A stretch of 64,000 nucleotides of DNA, from contig JBBMOA010000007.1 of the NCBI GenBank assembly GCA_037954235.1, forward strand, positions 26,590,957-26,654,956. Reading direction: 5' to 3'. Below the pieces are notes generated by a model. That model was not told the origin of the DNA, did not search any database, and saw only the letters and a list, made by a program, of their open reading frames with translations. A program made the position numbers and the translations under genes. Origin of the DNA: Aulostomus chinensis. Taxonomy: Eukaryota > Chordata > Actinopteri > Syngnathiformes > Aulostomidae. Every line of letters begins with the position of its first letter. Position 1 is the stretch's first letter. This document shows positions 21,233 through 32,160 of the stretch, piece after piece.

Positions 21233-21739
21233 AGACAGACAAATGTCAAACTCAACGGCGGTTGTTGTTTTCTTTCTCTCCCAGTCTTGTCTGTTTCACT
21301 CTTAGTTTTTTTTTCAATAATAAAGTAGTCACACAACTCTGTATGAGAATTCTCTACAAGAATGGAAACATTTTTAACCTCAGCAGGCATGATGCCAACT
21401 CAACTCAGTCCCCAGAGTGAAACACTTGTACATTTCTGCGAACCATGAAGACTGAAAGCTGGATGGAAAATGGTCTCATTTTTCCGCACATCTTGCTGAG
21501 ACCAAAGTCAGTCTTGAAAGAGGACATGCCAACGACAAACCTGGGTTAGGGTTGTGACGCTCACAGTTGGTAGCAGGAACCAAACAGCAGTCATCGGTGG
21601 AACCGCCCTCCTCACCAACCCACCTCCAAGAGCTGCCTTTCTCCCTCCATACTGATGACATCACATTCCCGCCTTCAACCTGAAATGCATTGCAAACACA
21701 CCAGTTAACACTTGGACTTTATCATGTATTTTAAGCCAC

Positions 21740-21870
21740 ATCTCTAATGTTGTATAACTGTTGTTATAATGCATCATAATCGATAATATGTTTGAGACAT
21801 AATGCAAGGTGAATGCATTATAATGCACTATGAATTCCATAATAATGCACGATAGATGTAGCGCTAAAAG
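21740..21870. repeat. AT-rich cluster of degenerate palindromic ATAATGCA words
   Basis: Words TATAATGCATCATAAT, CATAATGCAAG, GCATTATAATGCACTATG and ATAATGCACGAT recur within about 120 bp, several nearly self-complementary. I suspect an old AT-rich repeat or the end of a decayed DNA transposon but cannot name one. Confidence 0.4.
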
Positions 21871-22014
21871 CAAGTGTTTCTGAAAATGTGCATGTGGTAA
21901 CAAGAAGCCCAAGGAGCTTATAGAGGGTGTCTTATAAAAGGCCTAATAGATACCATGGTGCATGCAAGATAAAAGATAAACAATCATAAAATGTAGAGAT
22001 GACATGAGGAAATA

Positions 22015-22041
22015 TTTTTATTATTATTATTATTATTATTA
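22015..22041 (+). repeat. (TTA)n microsatellite
   Basis: About nine TTA/ATT units, seen directly. Confidence 0.93.
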
Positions 22042-25000
22042 CAGCTGTAGATGCATGTTAGTGAAAGAAAACAAAACAAAACATCCATCAGGGCTATGTG
22101 CAGTATGTTTGATTGAACAGGATGTTTCTACGTCGAGATTCGAAGGTGTTAAGAGACGGTGAATATTTGACAATTGAACATGAAACTGCATTACATGGGA
22201 GATTGAAATCTTGGCGAAATCTTAAGCTCACATGACTGACAGGCTGTTGCCTCTGCCGGGGTGTTTTCAAACTTTGTCCAACACTGCACCGAAAATAATT
22301 CCTCGTGACCTCTCTGTTTTCCACAGATAGATGTCTGCGCAGTCGTTACCCAAGACGGCCTCTTCTTCTTCTACTTTTAGACGTGTTCATTCACCGTCAG
22401 AATAGAGGCTAGGGCTAATAATTACACTAAGACATGAAATAAGAAACAAACCGTCATCTGTCCTTCATCAAACCAGACCGTTCACCGCTGCACTCCCTGC
22501 TTTGGGGGATCGATTAGATCCTCAGGTTCCAGGTCGCAATTATGAATGCGGTTCCCAAATCGAGCACGTTGAAGGAGCCGGTGCATGTTTAGCATGTGAT
22601 GGTGAGAGAGAGGCATTATGTGATCTCTCTTTGCACCTCTGAAAATGCTGACAGATGGCATGTGTAGATGTTTCGACACGCTTGCTGATAGCACATCACA
22701 GATTCAAAGTGTATGCATGCAGTGCAAAGAAGTCTGTATCCTGACACGTCATTCGGCCCAATACCAGAGCCGATACGAGGCGTGAGGACTGTTAATCTCT
22801 CACCCCTTTTTTTTTTCATTGACTCTGAATTCAATTTGAATGTAGGACCACATCTACAACTGATCTCTTAAGTGAATGTGTTTGTGTGCGTAGAACTCCA
22901 TGCCATCTTACCTCAAGTCATGATTAATGCAGAACCACCCTCTCATTTAAATAAGATTTTCTCATTTTTATTTCATACAGCACATTAAGCACAAATCCAG
23001 CCGTATTGCATTTGGCTTCCCATGCCCCAAATTTTAAACTGATAAGATAACAGAATAAACGGTGGAGGAGGGAGTGACTTAAATAAATGAACACGGAAAC
23101 AGTTTGAGAATTTCAAACTAATTCTCTCTCTCTGAACATCGCTGCTTTTTTCTAAAGCTTTCGATTAGATACCAAATTCAACGACTTTGCAGGAAACAAA
23201 CCCAGTTAACCAATTAAAGAAAACAAAAAAACAAAACATAGTCAAACAGAACTAAATGGATTCTAAAAGCTTTACCGGCTACAGTATAATCCAAATCGTG
23301 TGAAATCCTATTTGGTCTGGTAGCAGAAGCCGGTTGGTCACAGGTACGTTTAAAAAAAAAAAAAAAAAAAACTGAAACGTGACACCAGCACTTAAATCTT
23401 CTCATGCAAGTATCCAATAATGTTTAAAAGTTTGAAGTCATTCATATCACAACTGCTGGAAATTAAAGGACAAAGTGACGAAATGAGGCCGTCCTGCACT
23501 TTGTGGCTGGTAGCTGGGAGCCTGATTCATGAGGTTGAGCATTGATCGCTTTAGCTAGCGAGCAGATATCCAGTTACTCCAGCCAAACCCTATACCATTG
23601 ACCTTTCGTCCAGAATGAGCCCTACAGCTGCATTAGAATATGATATTGAATGTTAAATGGCACGCGGGGTTATCAGGGTATCTACTGATTTATTACGTGT
23701 ATTATTCAATAGAAGGTGTTCAATAATGCAATTTTCATCCGAGTCTCTTCAAACTGACCACTGCCTTTATGTTTTCCCTCCAAAATTCATCATTTCAACC
23801 CTTAATTTTAATTTAAAGCAAAATCACAGGAAAGAAAGACGCTGCCACTTGAATATGGAGAACTAACCTTCGTCAATACTGCTCGGATTCAATCGAACAA
23901 CTGACATGTGTCAACATGATTGACCCAGGAACTCTGACATGCTGTGCATACAATTTCAATTGGTAGTACATGAATAAGTCAGCTGGAGTCTCCTCCATCT
24001 TATCATCAGCAGTTAAGTGATGGAATATAGAGGTCAGCCTGTGAAGCGAGGAAGACGTGAGATGTTTCTGTGCCAAAGGATAATAAGCACAGGCAATTGA
24101 GTTCCAATGTTGTCAGGCGGTCACTATCTGCCTTCCGCTGGATCACAAGAGGGGATCAGACCACCGCTTTTCCAGGGCGGCGAGGGAGGTGAGTTTAATG
24201 TCACTCACCAAAAGCTATTTCCAAGAGCTCACCTAACATGTCCTTGTCAAGGTCAGGTGGCCAGAGGATATGACTGAGATGTGATTTCTAGCACTAGAAA
24301 TACCACCATAATAGATCGGCAAATGAGTACAAAGATGGCACAAAATGTCAATTAGCTGCTTGACTCAATATCTCTGTCTCTGTTACTGTCCTCAAGAAGC
24401 TTGATCTCTTTCTGAAAATGCTAAGATATTAATATTGATTTTCATTTATGATCATCTGCAACTCTGCGCTTGGTTTTCAAAACGAAGTCACGATGTGATT
24501 TAAAATTGTAATTCATATTAGCTTTGACCTAAACCACAATCAGGGAAGCAATATTTTGTTTGTATTGAAGTGGGGTTATATGAGGTGGTCGGGATGCAGG
24601 TCTTAGCTTCAGTAGATTTAAGGTGGGAAGACCAGCAGCTGATGCTCACTGCTTATCTCCAGCAAAAGGGAATTTTACAAATTTAGGATATATTATTTCA
24701 TTTATAGTGTATATAAGATTTTTGGAGAGTTCATTTGGTGACGAAAAAAACCCCAGCTTGAACATCAGACCTGCTGCAACTCTCAGCTCAGAAGTTGAGC
24801 TGTTTCACATCCGCTGAAGGTAAGACCTGTTGTAGGCGTGACTTCCTCCTCCACCCCGTCCAAGAAACCCAGACTAGACCTTTAGGCCCAGTTACTTGAG
24901 AACAGCAGGTGATAATCGAGACAAAAGCAAGTCAGTGCAGGTTCGGGTTACGCAAGTCAGTCAGGTTTAATCAGAGGAATTAATATACCTCAAAAATGTT

Positions 25001-25432
25001 ACAAGAGTGTGTGTTTGTGTGTGTGTACACACCTGCGTGCACGTGTGTAATGACAAGGCAGAGGCTGCTGATATATAAATTATGACTTAAAGTCTGAGCT
25101 ATGATGCTAAACACCTGATGACCTTTAACCTTTAACCGCCACAATAACAAAGCCTTCTCCTCTTTTCCTCCATCTTGGCTTGAATCTAAATTTCGGAGCG
25201 CTGATTTGACACGAACAGCTTTATATTTCTTCTTTTTTTGTTTTCTTCATCTCTTCATTTATCTTGAGTAAATACTTCTTCCCAGCTAGAACACGTCAGG
25301 TGAAAATAAATAAACGCGTGTGGAACATTTGCAGGTACAGCACATCAACAAAAGTGTTGGAAAATATCAAAATAGATAATAATAATATTAACGATTAACA
25401 TAATAGGGTACCTTCAGGCGAAGATTAATAAC
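22042..25432. other. Unique DNA, no gene recognised
   Basis: Includes a 20-base A run (23352-23371), a TGACCTTTAACCTTTAACC stretch near 25119 that resembles a decayed TGACC-rich repeat, a short TG tract near 25007-25024, and two small palindromes (24242-24252, 24284-24301). No exon, RNA gene or nameable repeat was found. Confidence 0.5.
24284..24301. other. Short palindrome ATTTCTAG-CA-CTAGAAAT
   Basis: Eight-base arms are perfectly complementary around a CA centre. CCTTG-T-CAAGG lies 32 bp upstream. These are seen directly; function is unknown. Confidence 0.6.
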
Positions 25433-25775
25433 GGTGGCACAGCGGTGCAGTGGTTAGTGCTGGCGCCGCGCAGCAAGAAGGTTCCGGGTTCGAGTCCTAA
25501 CTCAGGCACGGGGTCTTTCTGTGTGAGTCTGCATGTTCTCCCTGTTCCTGTGTGGGTTCTCTCTGGTACTCCGGCTTCCTCCCACAGTCCAAAGACATCA
25601 AGAGGGGACGAGGCTGATTGATACTCTAAATTGACCGTGGGTGTGACTGTGAATGGTTGTCTGTCTGTATGTGTTGGCCCTGTGATGGACTGGTGACCCG
25701 TCCAGGGTAAAACCTGGATAGGCTCCAGCCCCCCCGTAACCCTTAACAGGATAAGTGGTAGACAATGGATGGATG
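25433..25775 (+). mobile_element. tRNA-headed SINE, copy 2, intact B box
   Basis: The head contains an A-box-like GCGGTGCAGTGG (from 25442) and a perfect B box GGTTCGAGTCC (25487-25497). The middle and 3' parts match copies 1 and 3 (TCTGCATGTTCTCCCTGTTC; AAGACATCAAGAGGGGACGA; CCTTAACAGGATAAGTGGTA), and it ends in GGATGGATG. No clean TSD is seen; ATTAATAAC/AATAATAAC on either side is a weak 9-bp candidate. Known: A and B boxes drive internal RNA polymerase III transcription. The 133-codon minus frame over it is not a gene. Confidence 0.88.
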
Positions 25776-28700
25776 AATAATAATAACAGATATCCTTCAC
25801 TAATTCAGGATGCAAGCTTTCCGGTTGAAACCATTTTGGACGTTTTTTGTTTTTTTGTGGCCAGCAGGCATTTGTTCATTTTCATCGTGACTTGTGTGTC
25901 ATTACTCCTCAGAGACACAATTGAGCTCTAAGTGTGATGTTGCCAGCAGCTATAAGCAGGCATGGAAATGAACATCGATACCCGTCTGTCCATCTATCCA
26001 GGTGTACAGCTGATGTGATTGTTTTCTCACCTCCAACTACACCACCGTGGGCAGCAAGACAAACCCACTGAACATGCCGTTCGTATAATCCTGCAGGCAT
26101 TATGTTTTACAAAATCACAAGGCCCTGCAAGCATATTGTACCTCTGCTTTGTGCTCAAAGCTCCTTGTTCTACACATCTGTTTAATACAGCGGGGGTGGG
26201 GTGGGGGTGGCTGCTCAAAAGCATTATATTTCCCATCCGTGCTGCGCGACCATACTGTGACCACCCACCTCCTGCCTCTTCTTCGACAGATAAAAATGGA
26301 TACATCTCCATGGAATTCCTGTAGGAAGAACAACCGCCGTGGGTGAAATTGTAGTTCCACATGCCTCTGATGTTTTATGACAATTTAAAGCCACTCATTA
26401 CTAAACTGTGGACAGGTAAATCTAGCACACTCCAGTTAGCTAGCAGTGATAATTGCTGGGTATTTTTGCTGTCAATCTTATTTTGGTCCTCAGAGTGTGA
26501 ACACAGGCGGGAAAAAGAAGATGGCAATATTTGTGTTTTAAGAACTTGTGACGAACCACAAGCAGTTCCAACCACACTCTTCAGTAATCCTCGCCTTTAG
26601 AGAACTTAATATCTGTCAAAACTGGTTTCAGCTCACTTTCACCTCTTAGCAGTTGTTACAAGAAAACAAATCTACAATAAACAACAGGAACAGCTAGAAA
26701 GAACTCAAAGGGACCATCCCTCACTCCAGGAAGCTGCGGGATGTAGAAAATAACCCTAACACAGTATCACTAAAACCTGTAATTTTTTTCTTCCCAGCTG
26801 GCAAAAATAGCTCTTCCAGATCAGCGATCTAGAATACCATCTCTTTACGTCACGATAAAAGTCAGGTACATCATAACAACAATCGCGAACATCTGGTGAC
26901 AGCCTGCGTTCATGTACGTTCTAGTGGCGAAAAGTAATCATGGAATGACTGTTCTGTCTACTTTATTCAGATGTGGACTTTATGAATAATGTGAGTTGTC
27001 AATATCTTCGCCGTGATTGGTTTATATGTGTTCTCTCAGTTTTTCTAGAGTGCACTTGAAATTCAGCCGGACTGCACATGCATCAACATAATCCACTTGT
27101 TGGTAGTTGAAGCGCTTGTTCAGATTGAAATTCAACTCGAGGGGCTAAAAGATCTATAGCCGCCATTGAATTATGTGCATAATATGACTATATTCAGAAG
27201 CAGTCATAATCTAGAGAACTGATAAATACTGGGAGTCCTGCTCATGATTGCGCTGCGCAAGCAGGACACAATGATTTAGAGTGAAGTGCGTGCTTTATTG
27301 TTTAGTGAAGCTTCTTTGACAATCAAAATAAAAAGCTTGATCAAATGCAGGAAATAAGAGAGTTGAACCGAGCGCCACTGTCGTGCTGTCAGTTGGACAC
27401 TGACGCACTCGTAGGTGTTCCCAGAGGTAACGCACCTGTGATTAATCAGCTCTGATTTGGGGGCATCACACACACGCCTCACAGTGGACATCTGGACTGA
27501 TCACACACCGGTGTAACTAATCATTCTAATACTGGCTCTGTTCCATCAGGGCTCGGCTCTGCATGCTGACTCATGGCATGAATTACTGGCTCACCCGAGT
27601 AAATAAGAGTCATTGGTGATTGTTTCTCTCTCCCTCCCTCTGACACCACGCTTCCATTAAATGCCTGAAGAATTTTAAGGGAATTACAACAAAGAGAAAA
27701 TGCAAATGACACCCGATTCCATTGAGCAGGTTAGAAGCGAGTGAACCAGGTAACATAGCCAGTCGGCTTTTTCCAGCAGGAGATGGCAGTACAGGCGATG
27801 TTAGAATAGTTCTGATAAGCAGTGGAGAAGAAGAAAACCCAGAAATCCAACAAGTCAGCCCAATGTTGCGGCCAACTTGAGGAAATTCTTGCTCACAGAC
27901 ACATTTCAATTGTTCGGTGGTGCCCACTATTACTGGACATGTTGCTGCTTCTCTGGAGACGGTCACGTAAGTCTAAGAACTGCCTGATCATAATTCACCG
28001 TAGTTAGAATATTCCATCCCCTGTTTTACGTTTTACCGTTTCAAAAATGGCAAAACCACTTTAATTGCATATAGGTTTTTTTTGTTGTTGCTAGTTTAAG
28101 GGTTTTTTTTCCCCATAGAATGCAGAAAATGTCAAATGCACATAAAAGCCTTTTTTTTGTATAGCAATACAGCATGTGATGCATCAAAATATTGTGAAAC
28201 CAGGTCTAATATTAGCAGCTGTGTTGGCTGCGTTGTCAAACCATAGCTGTCAGGATTCGCTTTGGTCAGATTAGATTTCAGAAATTCTATAAATGTACTT
28301 ATACAACAAGAGTGAAATGACCTTTGCCATTTACAGTTGTTACATCATCACAAACAAATAAAAAAAAAATGAATGTTTTTTTTTTTATGTGAGCTTGAAC
28401 ATCCTACAACATGAATCAAAATTCATCCACAACGCTCTGAATCACCCCGCTAACGGTCAAAAAAGATTAAATCCACGTTGCTGATCCTTGAATGCCAATC
28501 CTGACTCTTTTCCAACTTCTTGTCTAGTTTTGTGCCAAACAGCAACAGTGAGTGCTTGGAAAAAACAAAACTGAATACTACACAAGAACAAAAGCATTCA
28601 TCCAAGGTGATAAGACATTAATTTATTAGATAAAGTCATATGTAGGCCATGCACACTCTGGACTCCAGTAGTTTTGGTTGGACACGTGTCAAGTGTTGCT

Positions 28701-29394
28701 CTTGTTGTACTTTATTATTTTTTAAAATTTCTCTTTTGTCAGTGTCTATTGATGCCATTATGCGTCTAGATGGTGATGAAAACAACATCATATGAATCAT
28801 AATTAGCACTACGATATCTTTCCTGATATTTCCAGTAACCACGAAGAAGCAGGCACGAAAGGTTCTCTTCGCAGTGGCCATTAGACGTGTCATAGGTGCA
28901 ACTGATCAAATGAGTCAACGAGCAGTGAGCCAGCACGCCCACTGCCGGGTCTGCCTTTCAGGTTCATACGTACAGTTATAAATTAAACCTGTGAAAAGGG
29001 TCTATGGCCCTTGAAATCAAGGCTACCTCCATTTTACCAGTCTATTTCTAGTGAGTGTTTCTGCACACAGGCACGCGTGTGTGTTTTCGTACTTGCTGCC
29101 GGCATTCTAATGTGCATGGTGACACACAATTCTGTAAGCAGTAAACTGGCTCCCTCCACACCTGGGCGATCTTTCTCTCGGGACAGCTAACAATATGGTA
29201 GTCGACTCCGCCTAAAGCAAATTGAAGCAGTCCATTAATTCACAACCCCAAACTGATTCAAGCCTGCTTTCATGTAACACCTCTGAGACACGAATCTTGG
29301 AGGGTTAGTCACATGAAACACCTACCAAAAAAAAGGAGCATAGTGGTATGAAATATGAAATGCAGCCATATTCTCCTGATGAATGTATAGAAAG
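25776..29394. other. Unique DNA, no gene recognised
   Basis: About 3.6 kb without a recognisable repeat or exon. Overlapping frames on both strands at 26019-26362 are mutual shadows. Frames at 27610-28007 are short and domain-free. T/A runs occur near 28079, 28102 and 28361-28385. Confidence 0.5.
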
Positions 29395-29560
29395 ACGTTG
29401 ATGCCTCCACACCGCTTACATCCGTGGGCTGGAGCCATAATGTTTTAATGCTGTGTATTCGTTGGTTGATGCAATATCTCAGGAGCCCCTGAGGGAATTT
29501 CTTCATATTTGGCACAAATATCAAGTTTGATGTAAGGATGAACTGAAAAGATTTTGATGT
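29395..29560 (-). repeat. Decayed fish repeat, same family as 7118-7315
   Basis: The plus strand reads ACGTTGATGCCTCCACACCG, GAGCCATAATGTTTTAATG, GCAATATCTCAGGAGCCCCT, GAGGGAATTTCTTCATATTT and GATGAACTGAAAAGATTTTG. Reverse-complemented, this is the 'caaaatct..cagttcatcc..tgccaaatttgaagaaattccctcaagg..gagatat..ggaggcat' wording of an abundant fish repeat. Its end, GCCTCCACACCGCTTACATC, marks the 3' terminus. Opposite in orientation to the 7118 copy. Class not assigned. Confidence 0.65.
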
Positions 29561-31621
29561 TTGTTTTTTTTATGTAATGTTTTTATGTTTTGTCGTGTTT
29601 TCCACATGAAGCAAGACAAACTGTGCAGGGACCAAGTTTACTGCACCGGTCACTGTCACCTCACATGAATGCAGTATCTCTGGAGCACTTTGGGGAGCGG
29701 ACACACATCATGCAACAAAACAGTGCGGCCATTCTTGTCACAATTCAAATACTTCTTGTGTTGTACAGTAGATCTTTACAGAAAACAGTAATGGTGTAGT
29801 TGCTACTCTACAATTATTTTAGCATTCAGAATCAATTTGGGCACCTCATGTTACCCATTTCCCTCGCAGTGCAATGTGCACCCACTCTGAGCTCCAATTA
29901 CTGGAGAAAATCCCTCTGTCAGAGAGGACTGGTGAACTGTGTTGGAGACCCTCTCTGCGTAGCCAGTGTGCATCAGTCATTAGCTCCCCACTGGGTGCAG
30001 CAGCACGCATGGTCTCCCAAACAGCCAGAAAACTCCACAGCCTCCATCAGTAAGAAGCCTCTTCACACACCATGCAAATTCCCCTCAGAATTCATGTTTT
30101 AAATCCAGCATATTAAATCGCCTCCTATGGAAACAAACCTGAACGTTGGTGGTTCCCTAGTTAATGTTCTGGCTCCTCTAGCATCAAAATCAAAGGCATG
30201 TTAACAGGATTTCTGTTGTTTATAATTACTGCTGTTCTAAGAGTAATGAATGGAATTTAGCATCTTTCAAGATCTGTGTGATTCTGCATTCTGAGTGTGT
30301 AATTTGTTGGAGCTGAAACACATTTTCCCAAGCAACTTGGCTCCCAGGTGTTATCTGAAATTCCAGGCAGAAGATTGCATCAGCATATTCAACAAAACCA
30401 GGCCTGCACATTTAAACTGACTGTCCTGTGATGTGAAAGTAGATTTGATAAAAATCTTTGCATTGTCAAGAGTGACGTCAAGGTTGCGTATAAATTAGAC
30501 GTAAGGATTTTTGGGTTGTTTTTTTTTTTTTCTTTTCTGCAATGTGTGGAAGGTGTAGGTGCAACCGGAATGCTACTTTTCACCATGACATTTGGCAGCT
30601 TGATTCCACTCCCTTGGTTAAGGCTTGTCAAGGGAATTGATTAATATTCATTCCTATTTGATATTCATGGAGAGAATCAACTCTGTGTTTGTCTGAGGTA
30701 CAATGGGGAACTCTAAACATAGGAAACAGCAATGCAAAATTAGGGCAACACAGTGTGAACAGTAGAGGCTATTCATAGAAATGTATTTCAGCCGTGGCTC
30801 CAGTTTATGATATATCTGACATCATACATCACATGTGCAGCTTGAGCTAACTGACTCGCATGATTGTGTATCAAGTGATTGACACATATATGATGCATGA
30901 TAGATTTTATGGATCCCCGAAGAAGCTGTTCTGCCCATCTAAATGGCACTGATGCCAGCATTTTTTTTTTCCGGCTCCAAAAGAAAACTGATCTTAATCT
31001 TGATCTAATCTGGATCTGTGAATAATGCTTTTTAGTAAGATTGTTGGAAATAGTAATATGCCCCAGCTGGCGATGGATGGAAAGAAACAGAGCACTGTTC
31101 GTTTTCAGTTGTGTCAGAGGAAATGCTCGCTCAAGAAAAGGCTGGTCCTTCCTCTCGAGTTGAAATAAACAATTCATTTTTAATCCTATTAGTTCAGACA
31201 CTCTGTAACATTCTTCACCTGTTAAACAATACATTCCCCCCCAAAATATCTTTTTTTTTTCCCTTCTTAAAAAGCAAAAACTGATGGAAAAACCACTTCT
31301 GCATGTTCCAGTTAAATTCCTCCCGTTATTTCTCGCCCTTCTTTCCTGATTCCCTCTGAAATCTGTCACGATGCAGCAGTTAGACACACTCAGCCGACTA
31401 ACAATGTGGGGTTGTGGGTTTGCTGTTTGTAGTAAAGAATTTTCAAGTCACAGGATGAGTCTGGGGGATTCATAAAACAAATCAATTAAAAATGCAATCA
31501 GTTATTCTTTATTTTCTTTTTCACAAGGTTGAATTCGGTTGCAATTTAGGCTTCAAACCTCTGTAGATGAAAATATGAAGCACGTGTTTCAGTTTCGTCC
31601 TTTGTTAAACAATAAATTCAA

Positions 31622-31625
<4 letters not shown>
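29561..31625. other. Unique DNA, longest non-repeat open frame lies here
   Basis: No gene supported. A 199-codon minus frame (30788-31387) is the longest frame outside simple repeats. It contains Lys runs made by poly-T tracts, shows no recognisable domain and has no splice or Kozak context that sets it apart, so I treat it as probable chance and discuss it among the findings. Confidence 0.5.
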
Positions 31626-31688
<63 letters not shown>

Positions 31689-31689
31689 C
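31626..31689. repeat. Symmetric (TA)n(TG)n(TA)n microsatellite
   Basis: TA to 31653, GT to 31677, then TA again to about 31689. Seen directly. Confidence 0.95.
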
Positions 31690-31855
31690 ACAGTATGTAT
31701 ATTATTTGTTAATATTGCAATTAACCTATAGTTCATTCTTTTGTTTTTATGAATAGCTTTTATGCGATTTTTCAAAAGAATTCTTCATATAAAAATGACA
31801 AGTTGCACAATAAATAAGAAATCCTACACAATAAGCAATAAGACATCACAGCAAT

Positions 31856-32160
31856 TTATGTTTGCTGCCTCGTGTTCATTATTCTGACTGCCCGGGGGTA
31901 CAAACGGTCTTTGAGCTGGCTGGACGAACCTCTGTAAGCATTTTCCAGAGGGAAGGAAAAGAGCAAAGAGACCATATGCTGGGTGGCTGCTGTTCTCCAT
32001 GATACTTTGGGTCTTTCTTGTACAGCGGGTGGTGTAAATGTCCTGAGGCGGTGCCAGTCATGTTTCTGTGCGCTTTTAACTGTCCACCTCAATTGTTTGT
32101 GGTCTTGTTCTCAGGTTGCTAAAATACAACAGGACGCCTGAGGTAGGAGGATCCTTTCCA
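31856..32160 (-). pseudogene. Decayed LINE ORF2 C-terminal fragment
   Basis: The minus frame 32092-31856 reads RWTVKSAQK, then a Pro/Arg-containing middle, then LFSFPLENAYRGSSSQLKDR and LYPRAVRIMN. Known: many fish LINE ORF2 proteins end with an 'R-x-V-x-x-A-Q-K ... H-P-x-H-x-L-F-x-L-L-P-S-G-R-R-Y-R ... R-x-x-x-S-F-x-P-x-A-I-R-L-L-N' pattern, which this follows closely. Just upstream on the minus strand (about 32140-32080) another frame carries VLLYFSNLRTRPQT, the usual preceding block, so a frameshift separates the two. It is dead, with no catalytic core. The LINE clade is uncertain (L2, CR1 or Rex1 type). Confidence 0.58.

Noticed and set aside
25433..25510. Possible tRNA gene (perfect B box)
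   Set aside because: The acceptor stem does not close, and the sequence continues into the shared SINE body.
25414..25815. 133-codon minus frame
   Set aside because: It lies on the SINE copy 25433-25775; similar frames appear over the copies at 18425 and 57030.
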